From: JAXLSZ01 sp046330315
GTDB taxonomy: Bacteria > Actinomycetota > Thermoleophilia > Solirubrobacterales > 70-9
Assembly: GCA_046330315.1 (NCBI GenBank)
Contig: JAXLSZ010000006.1
Span: 310,001-374,000 of the forward strand
Length of the DNA stretch: 64,000 bases
Direction of reading: 5' to 3'
Position numbers and translations under genes: made by a program. The notes below the pieces were generated by a model. The model was not told the DNA's origin. It did not search any database and was given only the letters and a program-made list of their open reading frames with translations. The first letter of the stretch is position 1; each line of letters begins with the position of its first letter. Positions 40,616 to 49,070 of the stretch are shown piece by piece.

Positions 40616-41799
40616 CCCCCCTCCTCCCGTTCCTCGACGCCGAGCGGGTTCTCGGCGGTGACGGTGGTGGCCGCGGTGCCCGGGTCGCCGCGCAGCACCC
40701 GCAGCGCCTCGGGGGGGAGGCGGACCAGGACCGGATCGCCCTGGCCGAGGTCCGGCGCGCTGGGGGTGTTGGCCGCCGAGGACTGGACCGCCGAGCCGTT
40801 CGCCAGCCGCACGATCGTCTGCAGGTTCGAGCCGACGTAGACCGTCTCGGCGACCATGCCCGGCAGGCAGTTCTCGGGGCGCTCGGCGCCGTGCGGCAGC
40901 ACCTCGACGCGCTCCGGCCTGACCACGATGTTCGCCTCTCCGCGGGCCCCGGTCTCCCCGCAGCAGGCCCTCAGGCGGAAGTCCCCCAGGGCGACCTCGC
41001 AGCCGCCCTCCGCCGGCCCCGTCACCTCGACCCGCATCATGTTCGCGACCCCGAGGAAATCCGCCACGAACACGGTCGCCGGGTTCTCGTAGACCTCCTG
41101 GGGGGTGCCGATCTGGTCGACCTTGCCGAGGTTCATCACGGCGATCCGGTCGCTCATGCTCAACGCCTCCTCCTGGTCGTGGGTGACGAAGACGAAGGTG
41201 ATCCCGACCTCCTCCTGAAGCTGCTTGAGCTCCCCCCGGAGCTGCTTGCGGATCTTCGCGTCGAGGGCCCCGAGGGGCTCGTCGAGCAGGAGCACGGCCG
41301 GCCGCAGCACCAGCGCCCGGGCCAGCGCGACGCGCTGCTGCTGACCCCCCGAGAGCTGGTTCGGCCGCCGCTTCGCCAGGTGTCCGAGCTCGACCAGCTC
41401 CAGCGCCTCGGTCGCGCGCCGCCTGGCCTCCTTCTTCCCGACCTTCTGCCAGCGCAGGCCGTAGGAGACGTTCTGGATCACGTCGAGGTGCGGGAACAGC
41501 GCGTAGTTCTGGAAGACGGTGTTGACGTTGCGCCGGTCGGGGGGCACGTCGGAGAGCTCCGTGCCGTCGAGCAGGATCTCCCCCGCGGTCGGAACCTCGA
41601 ACCCCGCGATCATGCGAAGCGTCGTCGTCTTGCCGCAGCCCGAGGGGCCGAGCAGGGAGAAGAACTCGCCCCGCTGGATCTCGATGTCGATCCCGTCGAC
41701 GGCGGTCACTCCCTCGAACTCCTTGACCAGCCGCCTCAGCTCCACCTTTCCGCCCTCCATCCCTCGGCCCTCTCTTCCGTCCGGATTCTCGGCGCTCAT
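40612..41799 (-). CDS. potA: Polyamine-type ABC transporter ATPase PotA (395 aa)
   Basis: This is the ATPase of a PotABCD-type importer. Walker A is GPSGCGKTT, the Q-loop VFQNYALFPH, the signature LSGGQQQR, Walker B LLLDEPLGALD and the switch histidine in VTHDQEEAL. A TOBE-type C-terminal domain follows. It lies one base after potC and overlaps the small FAD remnant downstream. The family transports spermidine, putrescine or related amines, but the nearby Rieske oxygenase and acyl-CoA enzymes leave the true substrate open. Confidence 0.93.
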   Translation of the reverse strand: MSAENPDGREGRGMEGGKVELRRLVKEFEGVTAVDGIDIEIQRGEFFSLLGPSGCGKTTTLRMIAGFEVPTAGEILLDGTELSDVPPDRRNVNTVFQNYALFPHLDVIQNVSYGLRWQKVGKKEARRRATEALELVELGHLAKRRPNQLSGGQQQRVALARALVLRPAVLLLDEPLGALDAKIRKQLRGELKQLQEEVGITFVFVTHDQEEALSMSDRIAVMNLGKVDQIGTPQEVYENPATVFVADFLGVANMMRVEVTGPAEGGCEVALGDFRLRACCGETGARGEANIVVRPERVEVLPHGAERPENCLPGMVAETVYVGSNLQTIVRLANGSAVQSSAANTPSAPDLGQGDPVLVRLPPEALRVLRGDPGTAATTVTAENPLGVEEREEGG

Positions 41800-41800
41800 C

Positions 41801-42742
41801 TCAGGGCTCCAATCCCGAGAGCTGGCTGACCGTCTCGGTGGTCGAGGCGGCGGTGCCGCGCCGGCTGAACATGCGCAGGATCAGGTACGCGGCGGCGATC
41901 CCCAGCAACGTCACCAGGACCAGGATGGTCGCCAGGGCGTTGAGGGCCGGCGTGGTGCTCCCGCCGCGGGCGTTGGCGTAGAGATACATCGGGATCGTCG
42001 TCGTGGACTCGTCCGAAGACATGTACTGGGTGACGACGAAGTCGTCGATCGAGAGCGCGAAGACGATCATCGCGCTGGCCAGGAGCGCCGGCAGCAGGAG
42101 CGGCAGGAGAATCGTTCGCAGCGCCTGGCGAGGGGTCGCGCCGAGGTCTCGGGCGGCCTCCTCGTACTCGGGCCCGATCGAGGCCAACCTGCTGCGCACG
42201 ATCACCACCACGAAGGAGAGCGAGAAGGTCACCTGGCCGACCACCTGCGCCGGCGTCCCCAGGTGAATCGCGGAGAACGGTACGAGGGCGAGCTGGGTGA
42301 AGACCAGGAAGAGCGCCACGGCCATCGCCAGCTCCGGAGTGACCAGGGGAATCAGCATCAGGAAATTGGAGGTCCCGGCTCCGCGTCCCCGCCAGCGGGT
42401 CAGCCCGATCGCCATCAGGAAGCCGAGCGGGGTGGCGAGCGCCATTGCCAGCACGGCAAGCTCGAGGCTCTGCTGAAGGGCGTCGAGGTAGCTGGGGTCG
42501 TGGAAGACCGAGAGGGTCTGGTCGCCCCACCACCATCGGGTCGAGAACCCCTGCCAGATGCTTCGCGAGCGCCCGTCGTTGAAGGAGAAGAGGATCGCCG
42601 CCAGCACCGGGACGAGGGCCCAGAGCATGTAGAGCCAGGTCACCGCCGCCAGGAAGCGGGGCCGCCCCCTGGGATTGCGAAACCAGCGGGACACCCGCGC
42701 GCCTGGCCCGGGTGCGGCGTGGGCGGCGCCCGCCGCGCTCAC
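41801..42742 (-). CDS. potC: ABC transporter permease PotC-like (313 aa)
   Basis: This is an inner-membrane permease with about six helices, starting FLAAVTWLYMLWALVPVLAAILFSF. The binding-protein-dependent EAA loop is present in EEAARDLGATPRQALRTILLP, which docks onto the ATPase. Length is a little long at the N terminus for PotC. It overlaps potB by a few bases and precedes potA by one base, so the transporter operon order is D-B-C-A. Confidence 0.9.
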   Translation of the reverse strand: MSAAGAAHAAPGPGARVSRWFRNPRGRPRFLAAVTWLYMLWALVPVLAAILFSFNDGRSRSIWQGFSTRWWWGDQTLSVFHDPSYLDALQQSLELAVLAMALATPLGFLMAIGLTRWRGRGAGTSNFLMLIPLVTPELAMAVALFLVFTQLALVPFSAIHLGTPAQVVGQVTFSLSFVVVIVRSRLASIGPEYEEAARDLGATPRQALRTILLPLLLPALLASAMIVFALSIDDFVVTQYMSSDESTTTIPMYLYANARGGSTTPALNALATILVLVTLLGIAAAYLILRMFSRRGTAASTTETVSQLSGLEP

Positions 42743-43623
42743 GAGAGCCTCCTCGCCTGGCGGGCCGTCTCCCAGACGTAATAGATCATCAGGATCGCCA
42801 GCAGGGTCATCATCACCAGGACCAGCGAGGCGCCGAGGTTCTTCTCCGGGCCGCCCTGGACCAGCAGGTTGATGCTGTTGCCGATCATGTTCGTGTTCGG
42901 GGACCCCGAGATCAGGTCGTTGGTGTAGTAGTCGCCGAACATCGGCAGAACGATCAGGGCGCTGCCGGCGAGGATGCTGGGCCAGCTCAGCGGCAGGGTG
43001 ACGGTGAGGAAGGCGCGAAGGCGGGAGGCGCCGAGGTCACGGGCGCCCTCGATCAGGCTCTGGTCTATCCGGTCGAGGCCGGCGAAGACCGGCAGGATGA
43101 AGTAGGGGATGTAGCCGTAGGTGAGCGCGGCGACCACCGAGAACGGATTGCCGTCGAGCCAGGCCGGCGGGTTGGCGATCCCGATCGCCTCGAGGAACTT
43201 GTTGACGTAGCCGTCGGGGGCCAGCAGCCCGATCCAGGCGAGCATCCGCATCAGGTAGCTGACCCAGAAGGGGATGACCAGCAGGCCGAGCAGCAGCGCC
43301 TTGGTCCGGCCGGCGTGCCGGGCGATGTAGTAGGCGACCGGGTAGCCGATCGCGAAGCACAGCAGCAGCGAGCTGACCACGAAGAGCAGCGTGTTGCGGA
43401 CGGACGGCCAGTAGATGCCTCCCGGCACGACCTCGGTGAAGGCCTCCTTGACGAACCCGACGTTCCAGTCGAGCGGGTTCCAGACGGGCACGGGCTGAAG
43501 CAGCGAGTCGATCGAGCCCATCGCCACGCAGACCACCGCGTAGGCGGGCACGACGACGAAGAGCACGAGCCAGACGACCCCCGGGAGCGCGAACCCCCTC
43601 CAGTACCAGCGCGGATAGCTCAA
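42739..43623 (-). CDS. potB: ABC transporter permease PotB-like (294 aa)
   Basis: This is the partner permease, with about six membrane helices beginning FALPGVVWLVLFVVVPAYAVV. The EAA loop is EGARDLGASRLRAFLTVTLP. The proline-rich PFWVSYLMRMLAWIGLL segment and FGDYYTNDLISGSPNTNMIGN are typical of the PotB/PotH side. The TTG at 43623 is the only start that includes the full first helix; it lies 28 bases after potD. It is membrane located. Confidence 0.9.
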   Translation of the reverse strand: MSYPRWYWRGFALPGVVWLVLFVVVPAYAVVCVAMGSIDSLLQPVPVWNPLDWNVGFVKEAFTEVVPGGIYWPSVRNTLLFVVSSLLLCFAIGYPVAYYIARHAGRTKALLLGLLVIPFWVSYLMRMLAWIGLLAPDGYVNKFLEAIGIANPPAWLDGNPFSVVAALTYGYIPYFILPVFAGLDRIDQSLIEGARDLGASRLRAFLTVTLPLSWPSILAGSALIVLPMFGDYYTNDLISGSPNTNMIGNSINLLVQGGPEKNLGASLVLVMMTLLAILMIYYVWETARQARRLS

Positions 43624-43651
43624 GCGGCTCCGCCGATCCGGCCGGCCGGGC

Positions 43652-44947
43652 TCATGTCGACTTCACCTTGGCCCAGGCCTGCTGCCAGACGACCAGCCCC
43701 TTCTGGCTCAGCCCGGCCTGGGCGTAGCCGCGGCTGAACTGGTCCTCGCGGACGATCGTGGTGAGCAGGTTCCTCGGGACGATCCCCAGGTCCAGCACCT
43801 TCTCGACGGTGAAGCCGTTGAGCGGCTGCTGGTAGACCACGTACTGGTAGTTCTTCAGCGCCACCTCGAGGTCGAGGATGTAGTTGAGGAAGAGGTGGGC
43901 GAGAACCGGGCTGCGCGATCCGTTCAGGACCATGAAGGTGTCGTTGGCGATCATCCCCCGCCCGTCGCGCGGCCACCAGTAGCTGAAGATGTCGGGGGAC
44001 ATTCCCTTCGGGAGGTAGAAGGTGATCGCCGCCATGTCGCCCGACCAGGCCTGCTGGAGCCAGGAGGAGCCGTCGATCAGCCTCTGGTACTCGTTGCCGG
44101 TGAACTTCAGGTTCACGCTGCCGACCAGGTCGCTGAGACCTGCGGCGGCCTCGTTGACCAGCTGCTCGCTGTCGGTGTTGATGTCGGTGTGCCCGAGGCG
44201 AAGCAGCGAGAGCGAGAGCGCGTCGCGCTGGTCGTCCACCATCCCGACCTTGCCGGAGATGCTCTCCGAACGCCAGAACGCCTCGTAGGGGTTCCTCATC
44301 GAGTAGGGGTCGAAGTCGGGGAGGTGGTCGTTGCGCCAGGCGATGCCGGTCGTGTAGGTGGTGTAGGGAACCGTGTACCGGGAGCCGCCGTCGTACCAGG
44401 GGTCGGTCAGCCAGCTCCAGACGTTGGCCTTGAGGTTGGGGATGTAGGAGTGGTTGAGGGGTTGCCCGATGCGCCCGGCGACGAGCAGGCCGAGGTAGGG
44501 GACGGTGGGCACGAAGAGGTCGAACTGGACCGCTCCGCTCGCCAGCTTCGCGACGGCCTCCTCGATCGAGCTGAAGGTGCTCAGCTCCACCTCGACGTCG
44601 AAGCGATCCTGGAAGTCCTTGATCACCGCCGGGTTGAGGTACTCGGCCCAGTTGTAGATCTTCAGGGGGCCCTTCTCGGGTTTGAGCCCCGAGGGGATCG
44701 GCCGGTTGTCGGGGTAGATCGGAAAGGTCACCGGGCGCCCGGGGCGCCCCAGGGGGAGCCCGCCCGGACCGCGGCTCGGTGACAGGGTGCCGGCCGGAAG
44801 GGTGGTATCCCTGCAGCCCGCCAGCAGCCCGCCGGCATAGAGCGTCGCGGCGCCGCCGATCGCGGCGCGCAGGAAGCGGCGCCGGGTGGTCCCCGGCTCC
44901 CCGTAGGGGCCGGCCGGCGCCGGCCGGCTGTTTCTCCCGCTTTCCAC
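43652..44947 (-). CDS. potD: Polyamine-type substrate-binding lipoprotein PotD (431 aa)
   Basis: This is the extracellular binding protein for the PotABC complex. The N terminus carries a twin-arginine signal (TTRRRFLRAAIGG) ending in a lipobox with C45 (LLAGC), so it is folded before export and then anchored. The periplasmic-binding fold starts near residue 90 with LKIYNWAEYLNPAVIKDFQ, the classic PotD/PotF opening, and YNWAEY supplies ligand-cage aromatics. It leads the D-B-C-A transporter genes and sits just downstream of the TetR gene. Confidence 0.93.
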   Translation of the reverse strand: MESGRNSRPAPAGPYGEPGTTRRRFLRAAIGGAATLYAGGLLAGCRDTTLPAGTLSPSRGPGGLPLGRPGRPVTFPIYPDNRPIPSGLKPEKGPLKIYNWAEYLNPAVIKDFQDRFDVEVELSTFSSIEEAVAKLASGAVQFDLFVPTVPYLGLLVAGRIGQPLNHSYIPNLKANVWSWLTDPWYDGGSRYTVPYTTYTTGIAWRNDHLPDFDPYSMRNPYEAFWRSESISGKVGMVDDQRDALSLSLLRLGHTDINTDSEQLVNEAAAGLSDLVGSVNLKFTGNEYQRLIDGSSWLQQAWSGDMAAITFYLPKGMSPDIFSYWWPRDGRGMIANDTFMVLNGSRSPVLAHLFLNYILDLEVALKNYQYVVYQQPLNGFTVEKVLDLGIVPRNLLTTIVREDQFSRGYAQAGLSQKGLVVWQQAWAKVKST

Positions 44948-44950
44948 GCC

Positions 44951-45610
44951 TCAGCAAACCACGTCGGGGGGATTCGGATCGGGGTCGAGGGCGAGCTGCC
45001 CGGAGACGAAGGACCAGACCAGGCACCGCATCCTCTCGCGGCTCATCCCGGGGTCGCCGAGCAGCACGCGCACCCCGAGCCCGTCGATCAGCGCCAGCAG
45101 GTGGTCCGCGAACTCGTCGGGGTCCCAGCCGTCCGACGGGCGGCGATCCCCGGCCGCGGCGAGGGCCGCGTCGCGGACCCGGGCGTGCATGTCGGCGTAG
45201 AGGCGGGCGGAGGTCGGCTCCAGCCCGGGGTGGCGCATCGCCCGCAGCCACAGCTCGACCCAGAGCATCCAGTCCCGCCGCTGCTCGCCCGGGAGGGGCA
45301 GGTAGGTCTCGACCATCCGGCGCAGGCGCTGCTCGGGGCCGGAGGAAGGGGGCTCGTCGGGCGGGATGCGATCCCGGCCGACCCGGTGGTAGGAGTGCTC
45401 CAGCGCCTCGGCGAGCAGCGTCTCGCGCGAGTCGAAGTGGTAGTGGACGAGGGCCGGGGAGACCCCCGCGTCCACCGCGATGCGGGCGATGCGGACGTCG
45501 TCGATACCCTCGCCGGCGATCCGCTCGACCGCCGCGTCGAGGATCCTCTCCCTGGCGCTCGACTCCGGGGCCGGGCCGGCCTCGGCCACGGCCGGGAGCT
45601 CGGCGTTCAA
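44951..45610 (-). CDS. TetR-family transcriptional regulator (219 aa)
   Basis: The N-terminal helix-turn-helix runs ARERILDAAVERIAGEGI then RIARIAVDAGVSPALVHYHF, the standard TetR recognition helix. The C-terminal ligand domain is unclassified. Its TTG start overlaps the Rieske oxygenase stop (TTGA), and the potD ATG lies three bases after its stop. A good TetR-like palindrome lies at 46824 ahead of the Rieske gene, making this its likely regulator and the whole Rieske-TetR-PotDBCA unit its regulon. Confidence 0.88.
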   Translation of the reverse strand: MNAELPAVAEAGPAPESSARERILDAAVERIAGEGIDDVRIARIAVDAGVSPALVHYHFDSRETLLAEALEHSYHRVGRDRIPPDEPPSSGPEQRLRRMVETYLPLPGEQRRDWMLWVELWLRAMRHPGLEPTSARLYADMHARVRDAALAAAGDRRPSDGWDPDEFADHLLALIDGLGVRVLLGDPGMSRERMRCLVWSFVSGQLALDPDPNPPDVVC

Positions 45611-46749
45611 GCGCCGGCCTCCAGGTCCTCCCGGACCCTGGCGGCAAACCAGCCCACCGCGGCCTCGCGGTCGTTGAGCGGGCCGCACCGGTAGCCGTCG
45701 GTCTTCAGGCCCCTCTGGACCGCCTCGACGAGCTCGACGTCCTCGTCGTTGACCAGCTCGTTGACGCGATCGTTGAGGCGGCGGATGAACCGCTCCCGCG
45801 CGCCCTCGCCGGTCGGGCGCATCAGGGCCCAGCTGTCGCGGGTCCCCTCCGGGCCGTCGGGGTTGATCTGCCAGTAGCCGATCTGGTCCGGGTAGAGGTC
45901 CAGGGCGGTGTTGGGGTAGATGAAGACGTAGCGCCAGATCGACCGGTCGGCGTCGTCGAGCCGCCCCATCGGGCGCACCAGCCTCTGGTAGAGGCGCTCG
46001 ACCCTGCTCTCGGAGCGGCTCTCCCGCATCGGCGCCTCGAACCAGACGTAGCCCTCCCGGATGTCGGGCAGGTAGCGCTCGTAGTCGAGCATCCGCATCA
46101 GGCCCGGGTGGGCGATCGGCACGTGGTAGCCCTCGAGGTAGTTGTCGGCGACGATCTTCCAGTTGGCCCCCTGGCGGTGGTCCTCCGCGCCCTTGGACCG
46201 GAGAAGCGAGGGGATGTCGTAGGGCTCCAGCCGCTCGGCGAGGTCGCCGACGAGCTCGGCGAGCGGCGTCGCGCCGGGGTCGAGGTTGACGAAGACGAGC
46301 CCGCTGAGCACCTCGACCCTCGCCTCGTGGAGGCCCAGGGCGGCACGGTCGAGCCCGCCCTGGAAGCCGCGGATCTCCGGAGCGCCGAGCAGCGAGCCGT
46401 CGAGCGCGTAGGTCCAGCCGTGGTAGGCGCAGCGGATCGCGCGGGCGCATCCGGTGCGCTCGGTGACGAGGCGGCGGCCGCGGTGGCGGCAGACGTTTCG
46501 GAAGGCCCGCAGCTCGTCGTCCTTGCCGCGCACCACGAGCACCGATTCCGAGCCGGCGCTGGCCGTCAGGCGGGAGCCCGCCTCGGGCAGGTCGCTGACG
46601 TGCCCGGCGATCTGCCAGGTGCGCCCGAATATCGCCCGCTGCTCGCGCCGGGCGACCTCGGGGTCGAAGTACATCGCGGCGTCGAGCGCGGTCCCCGGCC
46701 CGGGTCGCGCGGCCCCGGCGGGGGGGCGTGTCGTCGCTTGTGTGGGCAT
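45607..46749 (-). CDS. Rieske non-heme iron oxygenase alpha subunit (380 aa)
   Basis: This is an aromatic-ring-hydroxylase or quaternary-amine-monooxygenase type enzyme. The Rieske 2Fe-2S site is VCRHRGRRLVT and IRCAYHGWTY (CxH, then CxxH). The mononuclear iron histidines are in ADNYLEGYHVPIAHP. Length fits the single alpha subunit. The overall pattern is nearest by eye to choline, carnitine or glycine-betaine monooxygenases, which would suit a polyamine-type transporter and amine substrate, but the reductase partner is not in this window. ATG at 46749. The promoter region contains the proposed TetR operator. Confidence 0.88.
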   Translation of the reverse strand: MPTQATTRPPAGAARPGPGTALDAAMYFDPEVARREQRAIFGRTWQIAGHVSDLPEAGSRLTASAGSESVLVVRGKDDELRAFRNVCRHRGRRLVTERTGCARAIRCAYHGWTYALDGSLLGAPEIRGFQGGLDRAALGLHEARVEVLSGLVFVNLDPGATPLAELVGDLAERLEPYDIPSLLRSKGAEDHRQGANWKIVADNYLEGYHVPIAHPGLMRMLDYERYLPDIREGYVWFEAPMRESRSESRVERLYQRLVRPMGRLDDADRSIWRYVFIYPNTALDLYPDQIGYWQINPDGPEGTRDSWALMRPTGEGARERFIRRLNDRVNELVNDEDVELVEAVQRGLKTDGYRCGPLNDREAAVGWFAARVREDLEAGA

Positions 46750-46823
46750 GGCTATGGCTGACCCTCGTGCTCAGCGCAAAGGCGATCGGGCCGCGCCCCC
46801 TCTCCTCCCTCCGCGGGTGAAGG

Positions 46824-46849
46824 CTCGACTGACCTTGTGATCAGTCAAG
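46824..46849. promoter_or_regulatory. TetR-type operator in the Rieske/acyl-CoA dehydrogenase divergent promoter
   Basis: CTCGACTGA, eight bases, TCAGTCAAG is a near-perfect inverted repeat (8 of 9 positions in each arm). It lies in the 113-base spacer between the divergent Rieske (-) and acyl-CoA dehydrogenase (+) units. For the plus strand a TAACAT at 46851-46856 is a fair -10 with CTGACC (46829-46834) as -35, so the palindrome covers the promoter. Confidence 0.65.
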
Positions 46850-46862
46850 CTAACATAGGCAC

Positions 46863-47297
46863 ATGGGGGGCGCAAGATCGCTGTCCGCTCTCTGGCGAGG
46901 GGAGCGATCCGAGCAGCTCGACTGGCTCTCGCTGACCCCCGAGCCCGAGCGCGAGCTCCCCGAGGTGCTGGCGGCGCTGCGCCCAGGCGGCGAGGCGGGA
47001 GCCGAGCGGCGACGCCTCGAGGAGGTCGTCCTGCGCGGCGAGGAGCGGGACTGGCTCGCCTACCTGAGCGAGGCGGTCCGGCTCCTGCTTGGCTCGCCGC
47101 AGGCGCGGCTCGGCGAGCGCCGGCGGGCCGCGGCGCTGGAGGTCCTCGCCAACCACCACCGGCTGCTGCTCGGAATCCCGGGAAGCGCGGCCGAGAGGAC
47201 CGAGGCCGAGCGCGCCGCCCTCGAGCGGGCAATAGCCGCGAACGGCGCCTCCGGGGGAGCCGGGGGTGGCAACCCGAGACACAACGGAGGACCATGA
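46863..47297 (+). CDS. Uncharacterised small protein ahead of acyl-CoA dehydrogenase (144 aa)
   Basis: This is a helical charged protein opening MGGARSLSALWRGERSEQLDWLSL, rich in Leu, Ala, Arg and Glu, with no transmembrane segment or known motif. The start is only seven bases after a TAACAT -10 candidate, suggesting a leaderless message. Its TGA overlaps the next gene's ATG, so it is translationally coupled to the dehydrogenase. It may be a small accessory protein of that enzyme. The family is not recognised. Confidence 0.65.
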   Translation: MGGARSLSALWRGERSEQLDWLSLTPEPERELPEVLAALRPGGEAGAERRRLEEVVLRGEERDWLAYLSEAVRLLLGSPQARLGERRRAAALEVLANHHRLLLGIPGSAAERTEAERAALERAIAANGASGGAGGGNPRHNGGP

Positions 47298-48490
47298 CGA
47301 CACCCACCACGGAGGCCGCGGTCGGCCTCGAGCTCACCCCGGCCCAGCGCGAGCTCTGCGAGCGCGCCCGGGCCTTCACCGAGGAGGTCCTGATCCCCCG
47401 CGAGGAGGCGGCCGAGCGCAGCGGGGGCCGGCTGCCGGCCGCAGAGGTCGCCGAGATCAAGCGCGCCGCGATCGAGGCCGGTCTGAGCGGCGGCCGCCAC
47501 AAGCCCGAGAACGGGGGCCAGGGCTGGAGCATGTTCGAGAGCTTCCTGGTCGGCGAGCAGTTCGGGCGCGCCACCAACGGGCTTCACTGGCACGTGCCCC
47601 AGGCCTACAACGTGCTCGAGCTGGGCACGCCCGAGCAGATCGACCGCTACCTGCGCCCGGCGCTGGAGGGCGAGGGCGACACCGCCTACGCGGTCACCGA
47701 GGAGCACGCCGGCTCCGATCCCTCGGGAATCGCCACCACCGCCCGCCGCAGCGCGGGCGGCTGGCGGATCGACGGCGAGAAGTGGTTCGTCACCTCGGCC
47801 GACGCCTCGCTGGTGATCATCGTGATGGCGACGGCGATCGACGGCGACAGCGAGCACCCGACGCTGTTCCTGGTCGAGCCCGGGGCCGAGGGCGTCGAGT
47901 TCGTCGACGACCCGCCCTTCACCCACAACTACCCCCACGGCCACCCCACGGTCCGCTTCGACGGGGTCGAGGTCGGCGACGAGGCGATCCTCGGGGAGCT
48001 CGGCGCCGGTGAGGAGCTGCAGCGGATGTGGTTCGTCGAGGAGCGGCTGGGGATCGCCACCCACGGGCTCGGGGCGATGTGGAGGCTGATCGACGAATGC
48101 ACCGCCTGGGCGCTCTCGCGGGAGCAGGGCGGGCGGAGGATCATGGACTACCAGGGCGTCTCCTTCCCGCTCGCCGACTCCGCCGCCGACGCGGCGGCCG
48201 GGCGGCTGCTGACCGCGCAGGTGGCGCAACTCGCCGACGCCGGGGCGCCCGGGAAGATCGTCCACGCGAAGGCCTCGATCGCAAAGCTGTTCGTCAGCGA
48301 GGCGGCCTGCAGAGCGGCCGACCGCGCCGTGCAGATCTTCGGCGGCCGCGGCTACTTGCGCACCAACGTCGCCGAGCGCTTCTGGCGCGAGCTGCGGGTG
48401 GACCGGATCTGGGAGGGAACCTCCGAGATCCAGCGGCTGATCGTCGCCAACGCGCTCGAGAAGCGCGGCGTCGAGGCCACGATCCACTGA
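47294..48490 (+). CDS. Acyl-CoA dehydrogenase, second copy (398 aa)
   Basis: It shows acyl-CoA dehydrogenase family blocks YAVTEEHAGSDPSG, IDGEKWFVTSADASLVII, VQIFGGRGYLRTNVAERFWRE and RIWEGTSEIQRLIVAN with the catalytic glutamate region. It is similar throughout to the enzyme at 36832 but clearly distinct, so the two are paralogues. The ATG at 47294 has CGGAGG upstream. It is divergent from, and likely co-regulated with, the Rieske oxygenase unit through the shared operator. Confidence 0.92.
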   Translation: MTTPTTEAAVGLELTPAQRELCERARAFTEEVLIPREEAAERSGGRLPAAEVAEIKRAAIEAGLSGGRHKPENGGQGWSMFESFLVGEQFGRATNGLHWHVPQAYNVLELGTPEQIDRYLRPALEGEGDTAYAVTEEHAGSDPSGIATTARRSAGGWRIDGEKWFVTSADASLVIIVMATAIDGDSEHPTLFLVEPGAEGVEFVDDPPFTHNYPHGHPTVRFDGVEVGDEAILGELGAGEELQRMWFVEERLGIATHGLGAMWRLIDECTAWALSREQGGRRIMDYQGVSFPLADSAADAAAGRLLTAQVAQLADAGAPGKIVHAKASIAKLFVSEAACRAADRAVQIFGGRGYLRTNVAERFWRELRVDRIWEGTSEIQRLIVANALEKRGVEATIH

Positions 48491-48504
48491 GCGTCCTCGG
48501 AGGC

Positions 48505-48535
48505 TTGACCGGCGGGCATCTCCGAGGCTAGCCTC
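48505..48535 (+). promoter_or_regulatory. Promoter for the MsrA-like gene with a palindromic -10
   Basis: TTGACC (48505-48510) and TAGCCT (48529-48534) are separated by 18 bases, a good actinobacterial sigma-70-type match. The -10 is inside the perfect 12-base palindrome GAGGCTAGCCTC (48524-48535). The start codon follows at 48562 with AAGGAAGGAG upstream. Confidence 0.5.
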
Positions 48536-48561
48536 GAGAGATCCCAAGGAAGGAGCGGGCC

Positions 48562-49065
48562 ATGAGCGACAACGCCGAGACCGCGGTCCTCGCGGGAGGC
48601 TGCGCCTGGGTCATGCAGCAACTGCTGCGTCATCCCGACGGGGTCATCTCGACCCGCGCGGGATGGAGCGGCGGCGAGGGCGAGGATCCGACTGAGGAGG
48701 ACCCCGGAGGTCACGCCGAGGTGGTCGAGGTGGTCTTCGACCCGGAGCGGCTCTCCTATCGCGACCTCCTCGACTACTTCTTCCAGGTCCACCGACCGGA
48801 CCTCGGCGAGGAGCTGGTCGGCTCCATCTACCGCTCGGAGATCTTCTGCACGAGCGACGAGCAGCGCAGGGTGGCCGAGGAGACGATCCGCGACGTCGAC
48901 GCCTCGGGCCACTGGCCGGGCCGGACCGTGACGAGAATCAGCGGTGCCGGTCGTTTCTGGGAGCTCGAGGCCGCAGATCAGGATTACTTCCTGCGCTATC
49001 CGGAATATCCGGACGGCTCCAGGCCCCCCTTCCCGCGGACCGGCGTGAAGACTGCCGCCGCCTAG
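48562..49065 (+). CDS. msrA: MsrA-like methionine sulfoxide reductase, divergent active site (167 aa)
   Basis: The MsrA fold is clear: VLAGGCAWVMQQLL at the catalytic cysteine, VISTRAGWSGG, GHAEVVEVVFDPERLSYRDLL (with the catalytic glutamate of GHAE), FFQVHRP and SIYRSEIFC. The nucleophilic cysteine is present but the canonical GCFWG is GCAWV, so the phenylalanine that packs against the substrate is lost. The C-terminal half ends with PEYPDGSRPPFP. This matches a divergent branch seen in actinobacteria, whose activity on free or protein methionine sulfoxide may differ. A monocistronic unit with its own promoter. Confidence 0.8.
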   Translation: MSDNAETAVLAGGCAWVMQQLLRHPDGVISTRAGWSGGEGEDPTEEDPGGHAEVVEVVFDPERLSYRDLLDYFFQVHRPDLGEELVGSIYRSEIFCTSDEQRRVAEETIRDVDASGHWPGRTVTRISGAGRFWELEAADQDYFLRYPEYPDGSRPPFPRTGVKTAAA

Positions 49066-49070
49066 TCCGG

